A DNA stretch of 49,847 nucleotides from Cohnella xylanilytica (GTDB taxonomy: Bacteria > Bacillota > Bacilli > Paenibacillales > Paenibacillaceae): NCBI RefSeq assembly GCF_014212175.1, contig NZ_JACJVR010000028.1, positions 1 through 49,847 of the forward strand, given 5' to 3'. The stretch's first letter is position 1; each line of letters begins with the position of its first letter. Positions 18,832 through 28,180 of this stretch are shown piece after piece. The position numbers and the translations under genes were made by a program. Under the pieces are notes generated by a model. That model was not told where the DNA came from. It searched no databases and saw only the letters and a list, made by a program, of their open reading frames with translations.

Positions 18832-20865
18832 TCAGAGCAAAGGATTGTGACAAGCGGCGTATTGCTCTCCGTCCAGCCGTCTCAGCTCGGGCCGCTCTTC
18901 TCGGCAGCGGTCCGTCGCTAGAGGACAGCGCATACGGAACCTGCAGCCGGATAACGTTCGCGTCGAGAATAAGGGCTCGCCGTCCATCCTGTCAGGCTCT
19001 GCCTGGACTTGAGGGTCCGGATGAGGGATCGAGGCGATAAGCGCGCGGGTATAAGGATGCGCGGGACGACGGAACAGCTGTCGGCTGGGCGAGATCTCCA
19101 CGATTCGGCCTTGGTGCATCACGGCGATCCGATCGGAGATATGCCGAACGACATGCAGCCCGTGCCCGATGAAGAGATAGGTCAAGCCCATCTTCTTCTG
19201 CAAATCCTGAAGCAGATTGACGATTTGGGCCTGCACGGACACATCCAGCGCGGATACCGCTTCATCGGCGACCACGAACTTGGGATTCAGGGCAATGGCT
19301 CGCGCGATGCCGATCCGTTGCCGCTGACCGCCGGAGAATTCGTGCGGATACCGGTTCATGACGGAGGGATCGAGACCGACGGCAGCGAGGATCTCCTCGA
19401 TTCGCTCCTTCTTATCCGCGCCCTTCAAGCGAAGGTGGACGTCAAGCGGTTCGCCGACCAACTCGCCGACATTCCAACGCGGGTCGAGCGACCCGTACGG
19501 ATCCTGGAAGATCATCTGCATATCCTTGCGCATCCGCCTTAGCTTCGAAGCTCCAATTCCGGTCAAATTCGTATCCTGAAAAAAGAGGGTACCCGCCGTG
19601 GCCGGTTCCAGCCTAAGCAGCAAACGGCCGAGCGTCGACTTGCCGCTGCCGGACTCGCCGACGAGTCCCAAGGTCTCTCCTTGGCGAATCGTGAAGGATA
19701 CGCCGTCTACGGCGCGGATATGGGCGCGAGGCCGGCCGGGCAAGCCGCTTCTCAGCGGATAATCTTTATACAGGCCCTCCACTCGGAACAGATCTTCGCC
19801 TTCGGATGCCGCATGCATCCTCCCCCATCCGGTTCCGCCGGCGCCGCCGGACTCGCTCAGAGGCGGCCGACTCTCCGGCATCGGCGAGACGCCGGGCAGC
19901 TCGCTCGCATGCCAGCAGGCCACTTCGCTTCCGGAGAAGGATACCGTCGGGGGCTCCGAGACGCGGCAACGGTCCGTGGCATGGAGACATCGGGGATGGA
20001 ATACGCAGCCTTCCGGCAGGGCGTTCAGGTTGGGGATGCTGCCGGGGATGGCCGGCAGCTTCTCCCCTCTCTCCCTGTCGGGCATGAAGGCCGACTCGAT
20101 TAACCCTCGCGTATACGGATGTCTCGGCCTCGCGAACAGCTCCTGAGCCGGCGCTTGCTCGACAATGCGCCCAGCGTACATGACCGCAATTCGGTCCGCG
20201 ACCCTGGCGGCCACGCCGAAATCATGCGTAATGAGGAACAGCGCCATGCCGAACTCCTTCTGCAATTCTTTAAGCAATCGCAATATTTGGGCCTGGATCG
20301 TCATGTCCAGAGCCGTCGTCGGTTCGTCGGCGATGAGCAGTTCGGGACCGCAGCTGAGCGCCATCGCGATCATAGCCCGTTGCAGCATGCCCCCGGAGAG
20401 TTCGCCCGGATACTGCTTCATGCAGAGTTCCGGCTCCGGAATTCCGACGCGTCCGAGCAGCGAGGCGGCATGCTTGCGGGCGGCAGACTTGGACATCGAT
20501 TCGTGCCTCCGGATGGTCTCGACCAACTGGTAGCCGATCGTATAGACCGGGTCGAAGGCGGCCATCGGCTCTTGGAAAATCATGGCCATCCTTTTCCCCC
20601 TTACGGCCCGCAGCTCCGACTGGGTCAGAGAGTTCAGATCCAAGCCGGACAGCGCGATCCGGCCATTCACGATGCTGCCGTTCTCGTGCCCGAGCAAGCG
20701 CATGACCGCTTTGGAGGCGATGGTCTTCCCGCTTCCCGATTCTCCGACAAGACAGACGGCCTCTCCCGCTTTTATAGTTAGCGACACCTCATGAAGCGCA
20801 TGCAGCACTCCCCGCTTCGTGTTGAAATCGACGGATAATCGTTGAATATCCAATAGCGGCTTCAA
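18832..20865 (-). CDS. fused DppD-DppF-type double ABC ATPase
   Basis: This 677-residue protein carries two complete oligopeptide-type ATPases. The first (about 1-325) has [30 protein letters not shown] and [12 protein letters not shown] plus the C-terminal [15 protein letters not shown]. The second (about 360-677) has [43 protein letters not shown] and [16 protein letters not shown] Gly/Ser/Pro-rich linker joins them. Both halves keep Walker and signature motifs, so both may hydrolyse ATP. In the second Walker B the usual EP reads EA. The TTG start overlaps the preceding permease stop by 4 nt. It is the last gene of the second importer operon. Confidence 0.93.
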   Translation of the reverse strand: MKPLLDIQRLSVDFNTKRGVLHALHEVSLTIKAGEAVCLVGESGSGKTIASKAVMRLLGHENGSIVNGRIALSGLDLNSLTQSELRAVRGKRMAMIFQEPMAAFDPVYTIGYQLVETIRRHESMSKSAARKHAASLLGRVGIPEPELCMKQYPGELSGGMLQRAMIAMALSCGPELLIADEPTTALDMTIQAQILRLLKELQKEFGMALFLITHDFGVAARVADRIAVMYAGRIVEQAPAQELFARPRHPYTRGLIESAFMPDRERGEKLPAIPGSIPNLNALPEGCVFHPRCLHATDRCRVSEPPTVSFSGSEVACWHASELPGVSPMPESRPPLSESGGAGGTGWGRMHAASEGEDLFRVEGLYKDYPLRSGLPGRPRAHIRAVDGVSFTIRQGETLGLVGESGSGKSTLGRLLLRLEPATAGTLFFQDTNLTGIGASKLRRMRKDMQMIFQDPYGSLDPRWNVGELVGEPLDVHLRLKGADKKERIEEILAAVGLDPSVMNRYPHEFSGGQRQRIGIARAIALNPKFVVADEAVSALDVSVQAQIVNLLQDLQKKMGLTYLFIGHGLHVVRHISDRIAVMHQGRIVEISPSRQLFRRPAHPYTRALIASIPHPDPQVQAEPDRMDGEPLFSTRTLSGCRFRMRCPLATDRCREERPELRRLDGEQYAACHNPLL

Positions 20866-21758
20866 TTCGCTTCTCCCCTTCGCCTCGGATCAAGCCGGTC
20901 TCTCAGCCAATCCCCTATCACGTTAACGGACAGCACAAGAAGCGCGATGGCTAATCCCGGGAACGTGCAGATCCACCATGCCACTGTCAAATAACTCCTG
21001 CCCTGCGACAACAGCTCCCCCCAATCCGGAATCTCCTTCAAGACTCCAACTCCGAGGAAACTAAGTCCCGAGCCGGTCAAGATCGATCCGCCAATGCCGA
21101 GCGTAGCCATTACGACTAACGGAGACAGAGAGTTGGGCAGCACGTGCTTCCAATAGATCCCGAAGCGGGTGACCCCGACGGAACGGGAAGCGACGATATA
21201 AGGGCGGTTCTTGATGCCGAGGGTCTGGCCGCGCATCAATCTCGCAAAACCGGGGATGGTTCCGAGAGAGACCGCCGCCACCATATTGAACAAGCTGGGA
21301 CCCAGGGCGGAAGCGACAGCCAGAGCTAACAGAACGCCCGGGATCGTCATCAGCACGTCGACCGCTCTCATGAAGACGGCGTCCGTCAAGCCTCCGATAT
21401 AGCCGGAGATCGCTCCGATGGCGCCGCCGGCCAGTCCGCCTATTAATATCGAAGCGACGCCGATGAATAAGGAATCCCTGCTTCCGTATACGACGAGGCT
21501 AAGCACGTCGCGGCCGAAGTAGTCCGTTCCGAACGGATGGGCCCAGCTTGGAGGTTGCATAAGGCTGTCGCTCGACATCTCCGTCGGCGGGTATGGGGCC
21601 AACCAATCCGGAGCTATGGCGCAACCCGCGAACCAAGCGATCGCGGCCGCGGCGGCGATCAACAGGACATTGTAGGAGCGCGGGCGAAGTCCGCCTGTAC
21701 GGTAAGGGCGGAGTTCCCGCTTCCCGAGCATGATATTTAAGTTCAGCCTCTCCCTCAT
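20862..21758 (-). CDS. DppC/OppC-type ABC permease (second importer)
   Basis: This 298-residue permease has one N-terminal helix (VLLIAAAAAIAWFAGCAIAP), AHPFGTDYFGRDVLSLVVYGSRDSL, and the ATPase-contact loop VGVTRFGIYWKHVLPNSLSP. The start overlaps the previous stop (ATGA, 21755-21758), so the pair is translationally coupled. It works with the DppB-type protein upstream and the fused ATPase downstream. Confidence 0.92.
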   Translation of the reverse strand: MRERLNLNIMLGKRELRPYRTGGLRPRSYNVLLIAAAAAIAWFAGCAIAPDWLAPYPPTEMSSDSLMQPPSWAHPFGTDYFGRDVLSLVVYGSRDSLFIGVASILIGGLAGGAIGAISGYIGGLTDAVFMRAVDVLMTIPGVLLALAVASALGPSLFNMVAAVSLGTIPGFARLMRGQTLGIKNRPYIVASRSVGVTRFGIYWKHVLPNSLSPLVVMATLGIGGSILTGSGLSFLGVGVLKEIPDWGELLSQGRSYLTVAWWICTFPGLAIALLVLSVNVIGDWLRDRLDPRRRGEAN

Positions 21759-22711
21759 CGAATGGCTCCTCCGGTATCGGCCGTCCTATGCCTCAGGCGT
21801 ACGCGCGGATCGATCCACGAGTAAGACAGGTCGACCAACAGGTTGATGACGACATAGACGACCGCGGAGAACAGGATAACGCCCTGAACAACAGGCATAT
21901 CCTTGGAGAGGATGGCGTCCGAGATCATCCGTCCGATTCCTTGCCGCGCGAATACGGTCTCCATAACGACCGTCCCCGCCAGCATATCGCCCGCGAGCAG
22001 ACCGATCACCGTAATCGCCGGTATAAGGGCGTTGCGCAGCGCATGACGATACATAACCGCCCGTTCGGTCAGCCCCTTCGCGCGGAGCATGACGATGTAA
22101 GGCTCGCTCATGACTTCAAGCATGCTGTTGCGTACGATTCGCACGAGGAATCCGGCCCCGATCAAACCGAGCGTTAGGGAGGGCAGCGCCAACGTTCGCC
22201 ACCCGTCGGATCCCATCGCCGGGAACCAGCCCAGTCGAATCGAGAAGACGAGCAGCAAGAGAATGCCCGACCAGAAATTCGGCATCGAGATTCCCAGCAG
22301 CCCCACGAATCGGGCGATCCAATCGATCGGACCGTTCCGGTGGATGGCGGACAGGACGCCCAGAGCAAGCCCGACGATCAGCGCTATGGCCAGACTAACG
22401 GCCGCCAACTCCAACGTCGGCGGCAATTGGGCCGCGATCTTGGGCAGAACCGGTTCCGATGTCAACAGCGAGGTGCCCAAGTCGCCGCGAAGGAGCTTGC
22501 CGAAGTAATCGGCAAGCTGCTGCGGCAGCGGTTTGTCTACGCCTAATTGATGGCGGAGACTCGCGATGACCTCGGGCGGGGTGGCGGCGACATTGACCAT
22601 GCTGTCGATCGGGTCTCCGGGAAGCAGGTACATGATGACGAAGACCAATACCGACGAGCTGACGACGACGAGCAAAGAAGAGACGATTCGACCGATAACA
22701 ACTCTCACCAT
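21755..22711 (-). CDS. DppB/OppB-type ABC permease (second importer)
   Basis: This 318-residue permease starts VRVVIGRIVSSLLVVVSSSVLVF after Met1 and has the MYLLPGDPID motif. LADYFGKLLRGDLGTSL and the contact loop KGLTERAVMYRHALRNALIP are also typical of DppB. About six membrane helices are visible. The ribosome binding site (AAGGGG) is rather distant from the ATG. It lies 21 nt after the binding-protein gene. Confidence 0.92.
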   Translation of the reverse strand: MVRVVIGRIVSSLLVVVSSSVLVFVIMYLLPGDPIDSMVNVAATPPEVIASLRHQLGVDKPLPQQLADYFGKLLRGDLGTSLLTSEPVLPKIAAQLPPTLELAAVSLAIALIVGLALGVLSAIHRNGPIDWIARFVGLLGISMPNFWSGILLLLVFSIRLGWFPAMGSDGWRTLALPSLTLGLIGAGFLVRIVRNSMLEVMSEPYIVMLRAKGLTERAVMYRHALRNALIPAITVIGLLAGDMLAGTVVMETVFARQGIGRMISDAILSKDMPVVQGVILFSAVVYVVINLLVDLSYSWIDPRVRLRHRTADTGGAIR

Positions 22712-22732
22712 GGCAACCGTAGCCCCTTCATC

Positions 22733-24412
22733 CTACTTCGTCAGACGGACATCGTTGAACAGCGGGAATCCGAGAGGATCGAACTTGAGATTTTCAACGG
22801 ACCTGGAAGTTGCGACCGTATAGGGGAAGACGTAGATCGGAACCATGACGGCGTTGTCTCGGATGTATTGTTGGACGTTGCGATACAACTCGGCCCGTCT
22901 GCCGTCGTCCTTCTCGACGGCCCCTTGCTCCAGCCATCGGTCCAGCTCGGGGGCGGAGACATGCGACATGTTGCCGATCGCCCCTTTGGGAGCCGTATGA
23001 TAGTACACGCTAAGCCAACTCGGGTCGCCGCTTACGTCGCTGTTGCCGAACACGTCGTAATTATCGTTTACGAAAATCTCCGTTCGAATATCCTTCGTAA
23101 CGACCACCTCCACTTCGATGCCGATTTTCTTTAGCTGTTGCTGAACGATAACGGCAATGTCGTTGCGCTTCTCCCGGTTGGGCGACGTTACCACATAACG
23201 CAGCGTTAGCCTTTTGCCGTCCTTTTGTCGTATGCCGTCCGGTCCCTTGATCCATCCGAGTCGTTCGAGCAGCGAGTCCGCTTTGTCCGCATCGGGCTTG
23301 ATCGAATTCTCCAGCGACGCATCGTACCCGAACATGCCCGGAGTCAGCGCTGACCATGCTTGCTCGTACGTCCCCTGATACAAGGTTTTGACGATGGTAC
23401 CGGCATCGATGCCGTATTGCAGAGCTTGTCTGGCTTGGAGTTCGTTCCAGGGCTCGCGGTTCTGATTGATAAACAGCGTATAGGGCAAACCGATCGTATT
23501 GGCTTGAAGAAGCTTGAACTTGGGGTCGCTCTTGAGGGCCGCGACGTTCTGCGGAGGGACGCTCTCCGCGGCGAGCGCTTGGCCGCTCTGCACGCTTCCG
23601 ATCCGGGTCGCGTCTTCCGGCACGATCTTGAAGACGATGCCGTCCAGATATGCGCTCCCTTTGTTGTCGACCAGAGCAGGCGCCCAATTGTAGTCGGGAT
23701 TGCGTTCGACCTTGATCTCCGAATTGTCTTCCCATTTGACGAATTTGAACGGACCGGTGCCGACCGGATGTTGACCGAAGCGATCCCCGGATTGAGCCGC
23801 CGCCGTCGGCGAGACGATACTCAGCTGGGCGGCGCTCAGATTGCCGAGGAAGGCGCGGGAGGGCTTCGAGAGAGTCAGCTTGATCGTGTATTCGTCGATT
23901 ACCTCGGAGGATTCGTAAGGCGAGAGAAGCGCGAGCGCGCTCACCCCCTTCGTATTCGGGTCGATCACGCGATCGAAATTATACTTGACGGCTTCTGCGT
24001 TAAAGGGCGTCCCGTCGTGAAATTTGACATCTTGGCGAAGCTTAAATATGTAGCTAAGACCGTCTTCCGATTCCGTCCATTCCGTGGCCAACCAAGGCTG
24101 AATCGTATGATCGGGGAGCTGAACGACAAGATTGTCGAACATCGTGCGGATAACCCTTGAAGAGACGGACAACCCGCTGCGATGCGGATCAAGCGAGTCG
24201 GGCGAGGACACCAGCGCGTAGGAGAGCTCGCCTCCTGTCTCCGATGCTTCTGCCGAGGAAGCCCCGGGAGACGGATCGGCAGCGGCGGCGGCGCCCGAAC
24301 TTCCTCCTTCTTGCGCAACGCCATTATTGGCAGAGCAAGCAGATAGCGCTACGGGCAACACAAGCAGCAGAATGAGCGCCGCGGTCTTGAAGGTTTTCGG
24401 CAACTTTACCAT
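22733..24412 (-). CDS. family 5 (DppA/OppA-type) substrate-binding lipoprotein (second importer)
   Basis: This 559-residue protein has a lipoprotein signal (helix TAALILLLVLPVAL, lipobox LSAC) and a long Ala/Ser/Pro linker. The family 5 binding fold shows in SSPDSLDPHRSGLSVSSRV, YIFKLRQDVKFHDGTPFNAEAVKYNFDRV, HPVGTGPFKFVKWED and ARQALQYGIDAGTIV. It is distinct in sequence from the lipoprotein at 8764. It sits between the NTF2-like gene and the permeases. The upstream CymR-like box points to a sulfur-containing ligand. Confidence 0.93.
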   Translation of the reverse strand: MVKLPKTFKTAALILLLVLPVALSACSANNGVAQEGGSSGAAAAADPSPGASSAEASETGGELSYALVSSPDSLDPHRSGLSVSSRVIRTMFDNLVVQLPDHTIQPWLATEWTESEDGLSYIFKLRQDVKFHDGTPFNAEAVKYNFDRVIDPNTKGVSALALLSPYESSEVIDEYTIKLTLSKPSRAFLGNLSAAQLSIVSPTAAAQSGDRFGQHPVGTGPFKFVKWEDNSEIKVERNPDYNWAPALVDNKGSAYLDGIVFKIVPEDATRIGSVQSGQALAAESVPPQNVAALKSDPKFKLLQANTIGLPYTLFINQNREPWNELQARQALQYGIDAGTIVKTLYQGTYEQAWSALTPGMFGYDASLENSIKPDADKADSLLERLGWIKGPDGIRQKDGKRLTLRYVVTSPNREKRNDIAVIVQQQLKKIGIEVEVVVTKDIRTEIFVNDNYDVFGNSDVSGDPSWLSVYYHTAPKGAIGNMSHVSAPELDRWLEQGAVEKDDGRRAELYRNVQQYIRDNAVMVPIYVFPYTVATSRSVENLKFDPLGFPLFNDVRLTK

Positions 24413-24487
24413 TTCTTACGCTCCTATTCTCTTAATTCGATATGGGCAACTTCGTTTCAGCCGAGACATGCGGCTTCGTCCGAATGC

Positions 24488-25009
24488 CTACTCGTAGTCC
24501 GAGGCTCTCTGCGGCGTGCGGCGTCCCAATCCGGGGGCCGCTCCTGCCGCCACCAGCCCCGCGACCGGAGTTACGAGACGTTTGGCGATCAGCCAATCGC
24601 CTTCGAATCGTTCGTAATCGTCTTCGATATAACCGATCGTCGTCCAATCCGCGGGACGATGAGCGCCGGACTCGGTATGCGTGCTGGCCCAGTGCCACAC
24701 CGTTGCATACGCCAACAACCGGGGGCGCCCGTCCTCCCATACGACCGTGCTCTGGCCGCCGACATGGGCGACGGCCGAACCGGAGCTCTTGCCTCCGGCT
24801 AGCATAAAGTTGACGAATTCGTCGCGGCCGTTAAAATATTGCGGCGGTCCCGGCATGATGCGGTATTCGATATCGGCGTTCGGAGTGAAGCAGCTTCCGA
24901 TTCGTTCGTATTGACGGGTGTCGACGAGCCTGAAAAATCGAAAATGCGTTTGATAAATCGATCGTTCGGCAGCCAAGATGTCAAGGATGCCTAGGTTCTC
25001 AGTCCCCAT
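24488..25009 (-). CDS. SnoaL/NTF2-like protein
   Basis: This 173-residue protein starts MGTENLGILDILAAERSIY, with GGAAAGGAAG 7 nt before the ATG. It has the alpha+beta cone fold signature of SnoaL-like proteins: an N-terminal helix, YERIGSCFTPNADIEYRI, NGRDEFVNFML, VGGQSTVVWEDGRPRLLAYATVWH and YERFEGDWLIAKRLVTP. Such proteins may be isomerases, hydratases or ligand-binding proteins; none of these can be chosen here. It is the first gene after the CymR-like box and is probably co-transcribed with the importer, so its ligand may be the imported compound. Confidence 0.8.
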   Translation of the reverse strand: MGTENLGILDILAAERSIYQTHFRFFRLVDTRQYERIGSCFTPNADIEYRIMPGPPQYFNGRDEFVNFMLAGGKSSGSAVAHVGGQSTVVWEDGRPRLLAYATVWHWASTHTESGAHRPADWTTIGYIEDDYERFEGDWLIAKRLVTPVAGLVAAGAAPGLGRRTPQRASDYE

Positions 25010-25109
25010 AGCGTTTCTTCCTTTCCGCACCCGAAGCCGGTGCTATAAAATAGGCGTCGCCATCCATGCGATGGAAAATTCGAGGATTCCCCCTTTAGGC
25101 TATTTTTCA

Positions 25110-25136
25110 TATTTCCTATATATTAAGTTGGAATTA
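25110..25136. promoter_or_regulatory. CymR-like operator upstream of the second importer operon
   Basis: Read on the minus strand this 27-bp site has TAATTC, two bases, ACTTAA, three bases, ATA and GGAAATA. Against the remembered CymR consensus (TAAWNC, ANTWNA, ATM, GGAATTA) only one base differs. It shares TAATTCCAACTT with the minus-strand reading of the 8703-8729 site. It overlaps the predicted -10 and the start of the 24488-25009 operon. Confidence 0.7.
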
Positions 25137-25160
25137 TGGTCGCTTTAAACCTTTCGACAA
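25133..25160 (-). promoter_or_regulatory. promoter of the second importer operon
   Basis: On the minus strand TTGTCG (25160-25155) and CATAAT (25138-25133) are 16 bp apart. The -10 overlaps the end of the CymR-like box, which supports repression. The transcript would have a leader of about 115 nt before the NTF2-like gene. Confidence 0.5.
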
Positions 25161-25187
25161 GGGGGCAAAACCCTCGCGAAAGGTTCC

Positions 25188-25217
25188 GTTGCGGTTGCGG
25201 TTGCGGTTGCGGTTCCG
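25188..25217. repeat. GTTGCG hexanucleotide repeat
   Basis: Four exact GTTGCG units in a row are followed by GTTCCG and preceded by GGTTCC. A hairpin, CCTTTCG to CGAAAGG (25150-25183), lies beside it. The 25218-25396 stretch that follows is AT-rich and I see no gene in it. Confidence 0.85.
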
Positions 25218-25396
25218 GCATTATGAACGCAAGAAACTCACCATAAATTTATAGATATCGAAATATTGAAAATCGTTTTGCCCCGGATCCGCGTAAGTCT
25301 TCACTTAGTCGGATTCGAGCCCTGAAGTTCGCATGTACTCTAATCGTAAAATATCAATAGATTTATGGATATAGATATATTAATGCGATTGCTAAA

Positions 25397-25798
25397 TCAT
25401 GTCAATGAAAAAAATCGCTTCCGTCTATAAATGGACTCGCGACAAGACAGCTCCGCTTGGCCTCCGACGACAACCCGGACGTGACGCGAAGCGGGGATCG
25501 CATCGACGCGAGTATACGGATCGCGGGCGTGGACGAACACCTCTTGTTCTTCCTCGTACCAGGCATCCATCGCGTCCCAGCGGAAGGTGACGTACCGATC
25601 TAGAAAAGCGATTGCCGGCGGCGGACTGACATATCCCCATACCGCGTTGTCCGCCGCTCGGTCTCCGACCTTGAGCGTCCAATAGACGGCCTCCCCTTTG
25701 TTGGCGTTCGGTCGGCGGTAGTCCGTCTCTACGAGGAAGTCCGTACGTACGTCGGACAACGGAAAATAATAGACCGGCAGTTTGCCCGTCTCCGTCAC
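25397..25798 (-). CDS. DUF427-family protein, probably incomplete at both ends
   Basis: The central part is a clear DUF427 domain: PVYYFPLSDVR, NKGEAVYWTLKVGDR, DRYVTFRWDAMDAWYEEEQEV, FVHARDPYTRVD and ASRHVRVVV. The function of this family is unknown. The frame starts at GTG 25798, but homologous sequence (ALIVTETG) continues upstream of it to a nearby stop with no good start, while a neighbouring frame supplies ATGs (MNDMKMKKK). The C-terminus after VVVGG drifts into a basic, non-conserved tail. Frameshifts or truncation at both ends are likely. It could still be expressed as a single-domain protein of 133 residues. Confidence 0.6.
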   Translation of the reverse strand: MTETGKLPVYYFPLSDVRTDFLVETDYRRPNANKGEAVYWTLKVGDRAADNAVWGYVSPPPAIAFLDRYVTFRWDAMDAWYEEEQEVFVHARDPYTRVDAIPASRHVRVVVGGQAELSCRESIYRRKRFFSLT

Positions 25799-25902
25799 GA
25801 TAAGCGCTCGCCTGCAGCGCCAGCTTCTTCTTCATTTTCATATCGTTCATGATTCGGATAAAAAACATGGCCTGGCTCCCCTCCCCCCTTCGCGCCGCAT
25901 GC

Positions 25903-25930
25903 AAAAGCCCCTTTTCAACGAAAAAGGGGC
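25903..25930 (-). terminator. intrinsic terminator after the alpha-galactosidase gene
   Basis: On the minus strand GCCCCTTTTT, a short loop and AAAAGGGGC are followed by TTTTGC. It lies 40 nt downstream of the stop codon at 25971. Confidence 0.75.
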
Positions 25931-25970
25931 CTTGTTCGAACGACTTATTCGGTATGGACGGATTCGTGCG

Positions 25971-28154
25971 TCAGTCCTTATGCGTCTTTAGGGCTTGCAG
26001 CCTGAACCATCCGCTCTCGTAATCTTTCTGTCTGTAGGCCAGAGGCAAGCCCACCTGCATGAGCCTGTCTCCTCCGTGGATAAACGCCGCTTCGCTCGTT
26101 CCCGAACGAACCTCGTATTCGAGATCCGGATCCAGGCCGGCCAGACGCAAGCTGCGCCGGGGCGCGTTCGGCACGGCCATCACTTGGAAGTAGTAGACGA
26201 GAGCCGTCTCTTTGTCCTCCGAGACGAACATCCAAGCCGATTCGTTGCCCTCGAACGGACTCTTCAGGCGGTACAGGTCGCCCTTCTGAACCAAACCGCG
26301 AATTTGCTTGTAGGCCGCTACCTGGCGCTTGACCGTCTCCTTCTCCTCGTCGGTGAACTTCGTTAAATCGAGTTCATAACCGAAGTTGCCGGACATGGCG
26401 ACGTCTCCTCGGAATTCAAGAGGCGTCATCCGGCCCACTTGATGGTTCGGCACGGCCGACACGTGCGCCCCGATCGCGCTTACGGGATAGACGAGACTCG
26501 TGCCGTATTGAATCTTGAGCCGCTCGACCGCATCGGTGTTATCGCTTGTCCAGGTTTGGGGCATGTAGTAGAGCATGCCGGGATCGAAGCGGCCCCCGCC
26601 GCTTGAACAGCTCTCGAACAGAATATGCGGGAATCCGGCGGTGATGCGCTCCAACAGCTCGTACAATCCGAGCACGTAACGATGGGCGGTCTCTGCTTGG
26701 CGTTCCGGCGGCAGCATGGCGGAACCGATCTCCGTCAGCGCGCGGTTCATGTCCCACTTCACGTAGGAGACCGGCACGCTGGCGAAGATGGCGGCTAACG
26801 AGTCGTAGATGTAATCGCGCACTTCCTTGCGCGTGTAATCCAGCACGAGCTGCCACCTGGCTTCGCTGCGCCTCCGCCCGGGAACATGGAGACACCAGTC
26901 CGGATGCCGACGGTACAGCTCGCTGTCCGGCGAGATCATCTCGGGCTCGAACCAGAGTCCGAACTTCAGTCCCAGCTTGTTGATGCGCTGCGCGACATCC
27001 GCAAGCCCGCCCGGCAGCTTCCGCCGATCCTCGATCCAATCGCCGAGAGACGAGTTGTCGGAATCCCGCTTCCCGAACCAGCCGTCATCCAAGACAAACA
27101 GCTCGATTCCGAGCTTGGCCCCCTCTTCCGCGATCTCGACCAGCTTGTCCGCATTGAAGTTGAAGTAGGTGGCTTCCCAGTTATTGACCAGAATGGGACG
27201 TTCTTCGTCCCGATATCTTCCCCGGCACAGCCGCGTCCGGTACAAGCGATGATACGTTCTCGACATGTCCCCCAGGCCTTGTCCGGAGTAGACCATGACC
27301 GCTTCGGGCGTCTGGAAGCTCTCTCCCGGACTCAGCAGCCACGCGAAGTCGAAGGAGTTCACGCCGATGCTAAACCGCGCGGACCCGAAGCTGTCCACTT
27401 CCGCCCCCGCTTCGAAGCTGCCGCTGTATACGAGACTGAAGCCGTAGGCCTCCCCTCGGAACTCCGTCGTGTCGGGAGCGACCAAGGCGGCGAAAGGGTT
27501 GAATTGGTGGCTGCTCATCCCCCTCTTGCTATCGATCCGGGTCTCGCCTCGAGCGAGCGGTCTGCGAGTCACATTCCCTTCCCGCGCCCAAGCCCCGGAC
27601 AAGTAGACGATCTCCCATTCGCGCTCTCCCGAGTAATCGACGCTGGCGCTTAAGGCGCGGCGAAGCCTCAGCTTCCTGTCTCCCCCGTTAATCAAGCGAG
27701 CCGAGCGGACGATGACGTTGCGTTCGGCGAAGACGGTGTAGAGCAGGACGACCTTGAGGCCGGAATAGGCGTCTCTTAATTCCAGCTCCAACGTATCCGC
27801 TTCGGCTTCATCTTCGGTGTAAACGGCCGGAAGCCCGGTCAACGCCGGCTTCCCCTTGATGATTCGGTAGCCTTCGTACTTCAGCTCCGTAATCCGCGTT
27901 CCATCCTCGAGTTCGACCTGGTAAGCCGGATTCCGGAAGTCTCCGCTCCCGTATTGGGGGTATTCTTGCGGCAGCCGGTCCAATCCGGCCTTCTCGGGGG
28001 TATGAATCAGCAGCCCCTCCATCGGTACCCGGTGCTTCAGCTTGCTTCCCCAATAGACATGCGCCGGATACCCGTCCACGATCTGAAGAATATAGCTCAT
28101 GCCGGACGATTGCAGATGGAACAGCCCGGTTTGCGATTCGACGATGACTCCCAT
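25971..28154 (-). CDS. GH36 alpha-galactosidase
   Basis: This 727-residue cytoplasmic glycosidase has the GH36 layout: N-terminal beta-supersandwich, central TIM barrel and C-terminal beta domain. The nucleophile is Asp468 in YVKWDMNR and the acid/base is Asp538 in TSDNTDAVER. Their 70-residue spacing equals that of Geobacillus AgaA/AgaB as I recall them. ESCSSGGGRFD, WFEPEMISPDSELYRRHPDW and FVLDDGWFGKRDSDNSSLGDW are also family hallmarks. There is no signal peptide. It should hydrolyse terminal alpha-1,6-galactose from raffinose or melibiose-type sugars. It is divergent from an AraC regulator and stands as a single gene with its own terminator. Confidence 0.95.
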   Translation of the reverse strand: MGVIVESQTGLFHLQSSGMSYILQIVDGYPAHVYWGSKLKHRVPMEGLLIHTPEKAGLDRLPQEYPQYGSGDFRNPAYQVELEDGTRITELKYEGYRIIKGKPALTGLPAVYTEDEAEADTLELELRDAYSGLKVVLLYTVFAERNVIVRSARLINGGDRKLRLRRALSASVDYSGEREWEIVYLSGAWAREGNVTRRPLARGETRIDSKRGMSSHQFNPFAALVAPDTTEFRGEAYGFSLVYSGSFEAGAEVDSFGSARFSIGVNSFDFAWLLSPGESFQTPEAVMVYSGQGLGDMSRTYHRLYRTRLCRGRYRDEERPILVNNWEATYFNFNADKLVEIAEEGAKLGIELFVLDDGWFGKRDSDNSSLGDWIEDRRKLPGGLADVAQRINKLGLKFGLWFEPEMISPDSELYRRHPDWCLHVPGRRRSEARWQLVLDYTRKEVRDYIYDSLAAIFASVPVSYVKWDMNRALTEIGSAMLPPERQAETAHRYVLGLYELLERITAGFPHILFESCSSGGGRFDPGMLYYMPQTWTSDNTDAVERLKIQYGTSLVYPVSAIGAHVSAVPNHQVGRMTPLEFRGDVAMSGNFGYELDLTKFTDEEKETVKRQVAAYKQIRGLVQKGDLYRLKSPFEGNESAWMFVSEDKETALVYYFQVMAVPNAPRRSLRLAGLDPDLEYEVRSGTSEAAFIHGGDRLMQVGLPLAYRQKDYESGWFRLQALKTHKD

Positions 28155-28180
28155 GAATCCAATCTCCCTCTTCCCTTAGA

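Noticed and set aside
25150..25217. Hairpin plus GTTGCG repeats considered as a CRISPR fragment or riboswitch
   Set aside because: The units are six bases long without spacers, and the hairpin has no conserved aptamer core. It lies upstream of the likely promoter, so it would not be transcribed with the operon.
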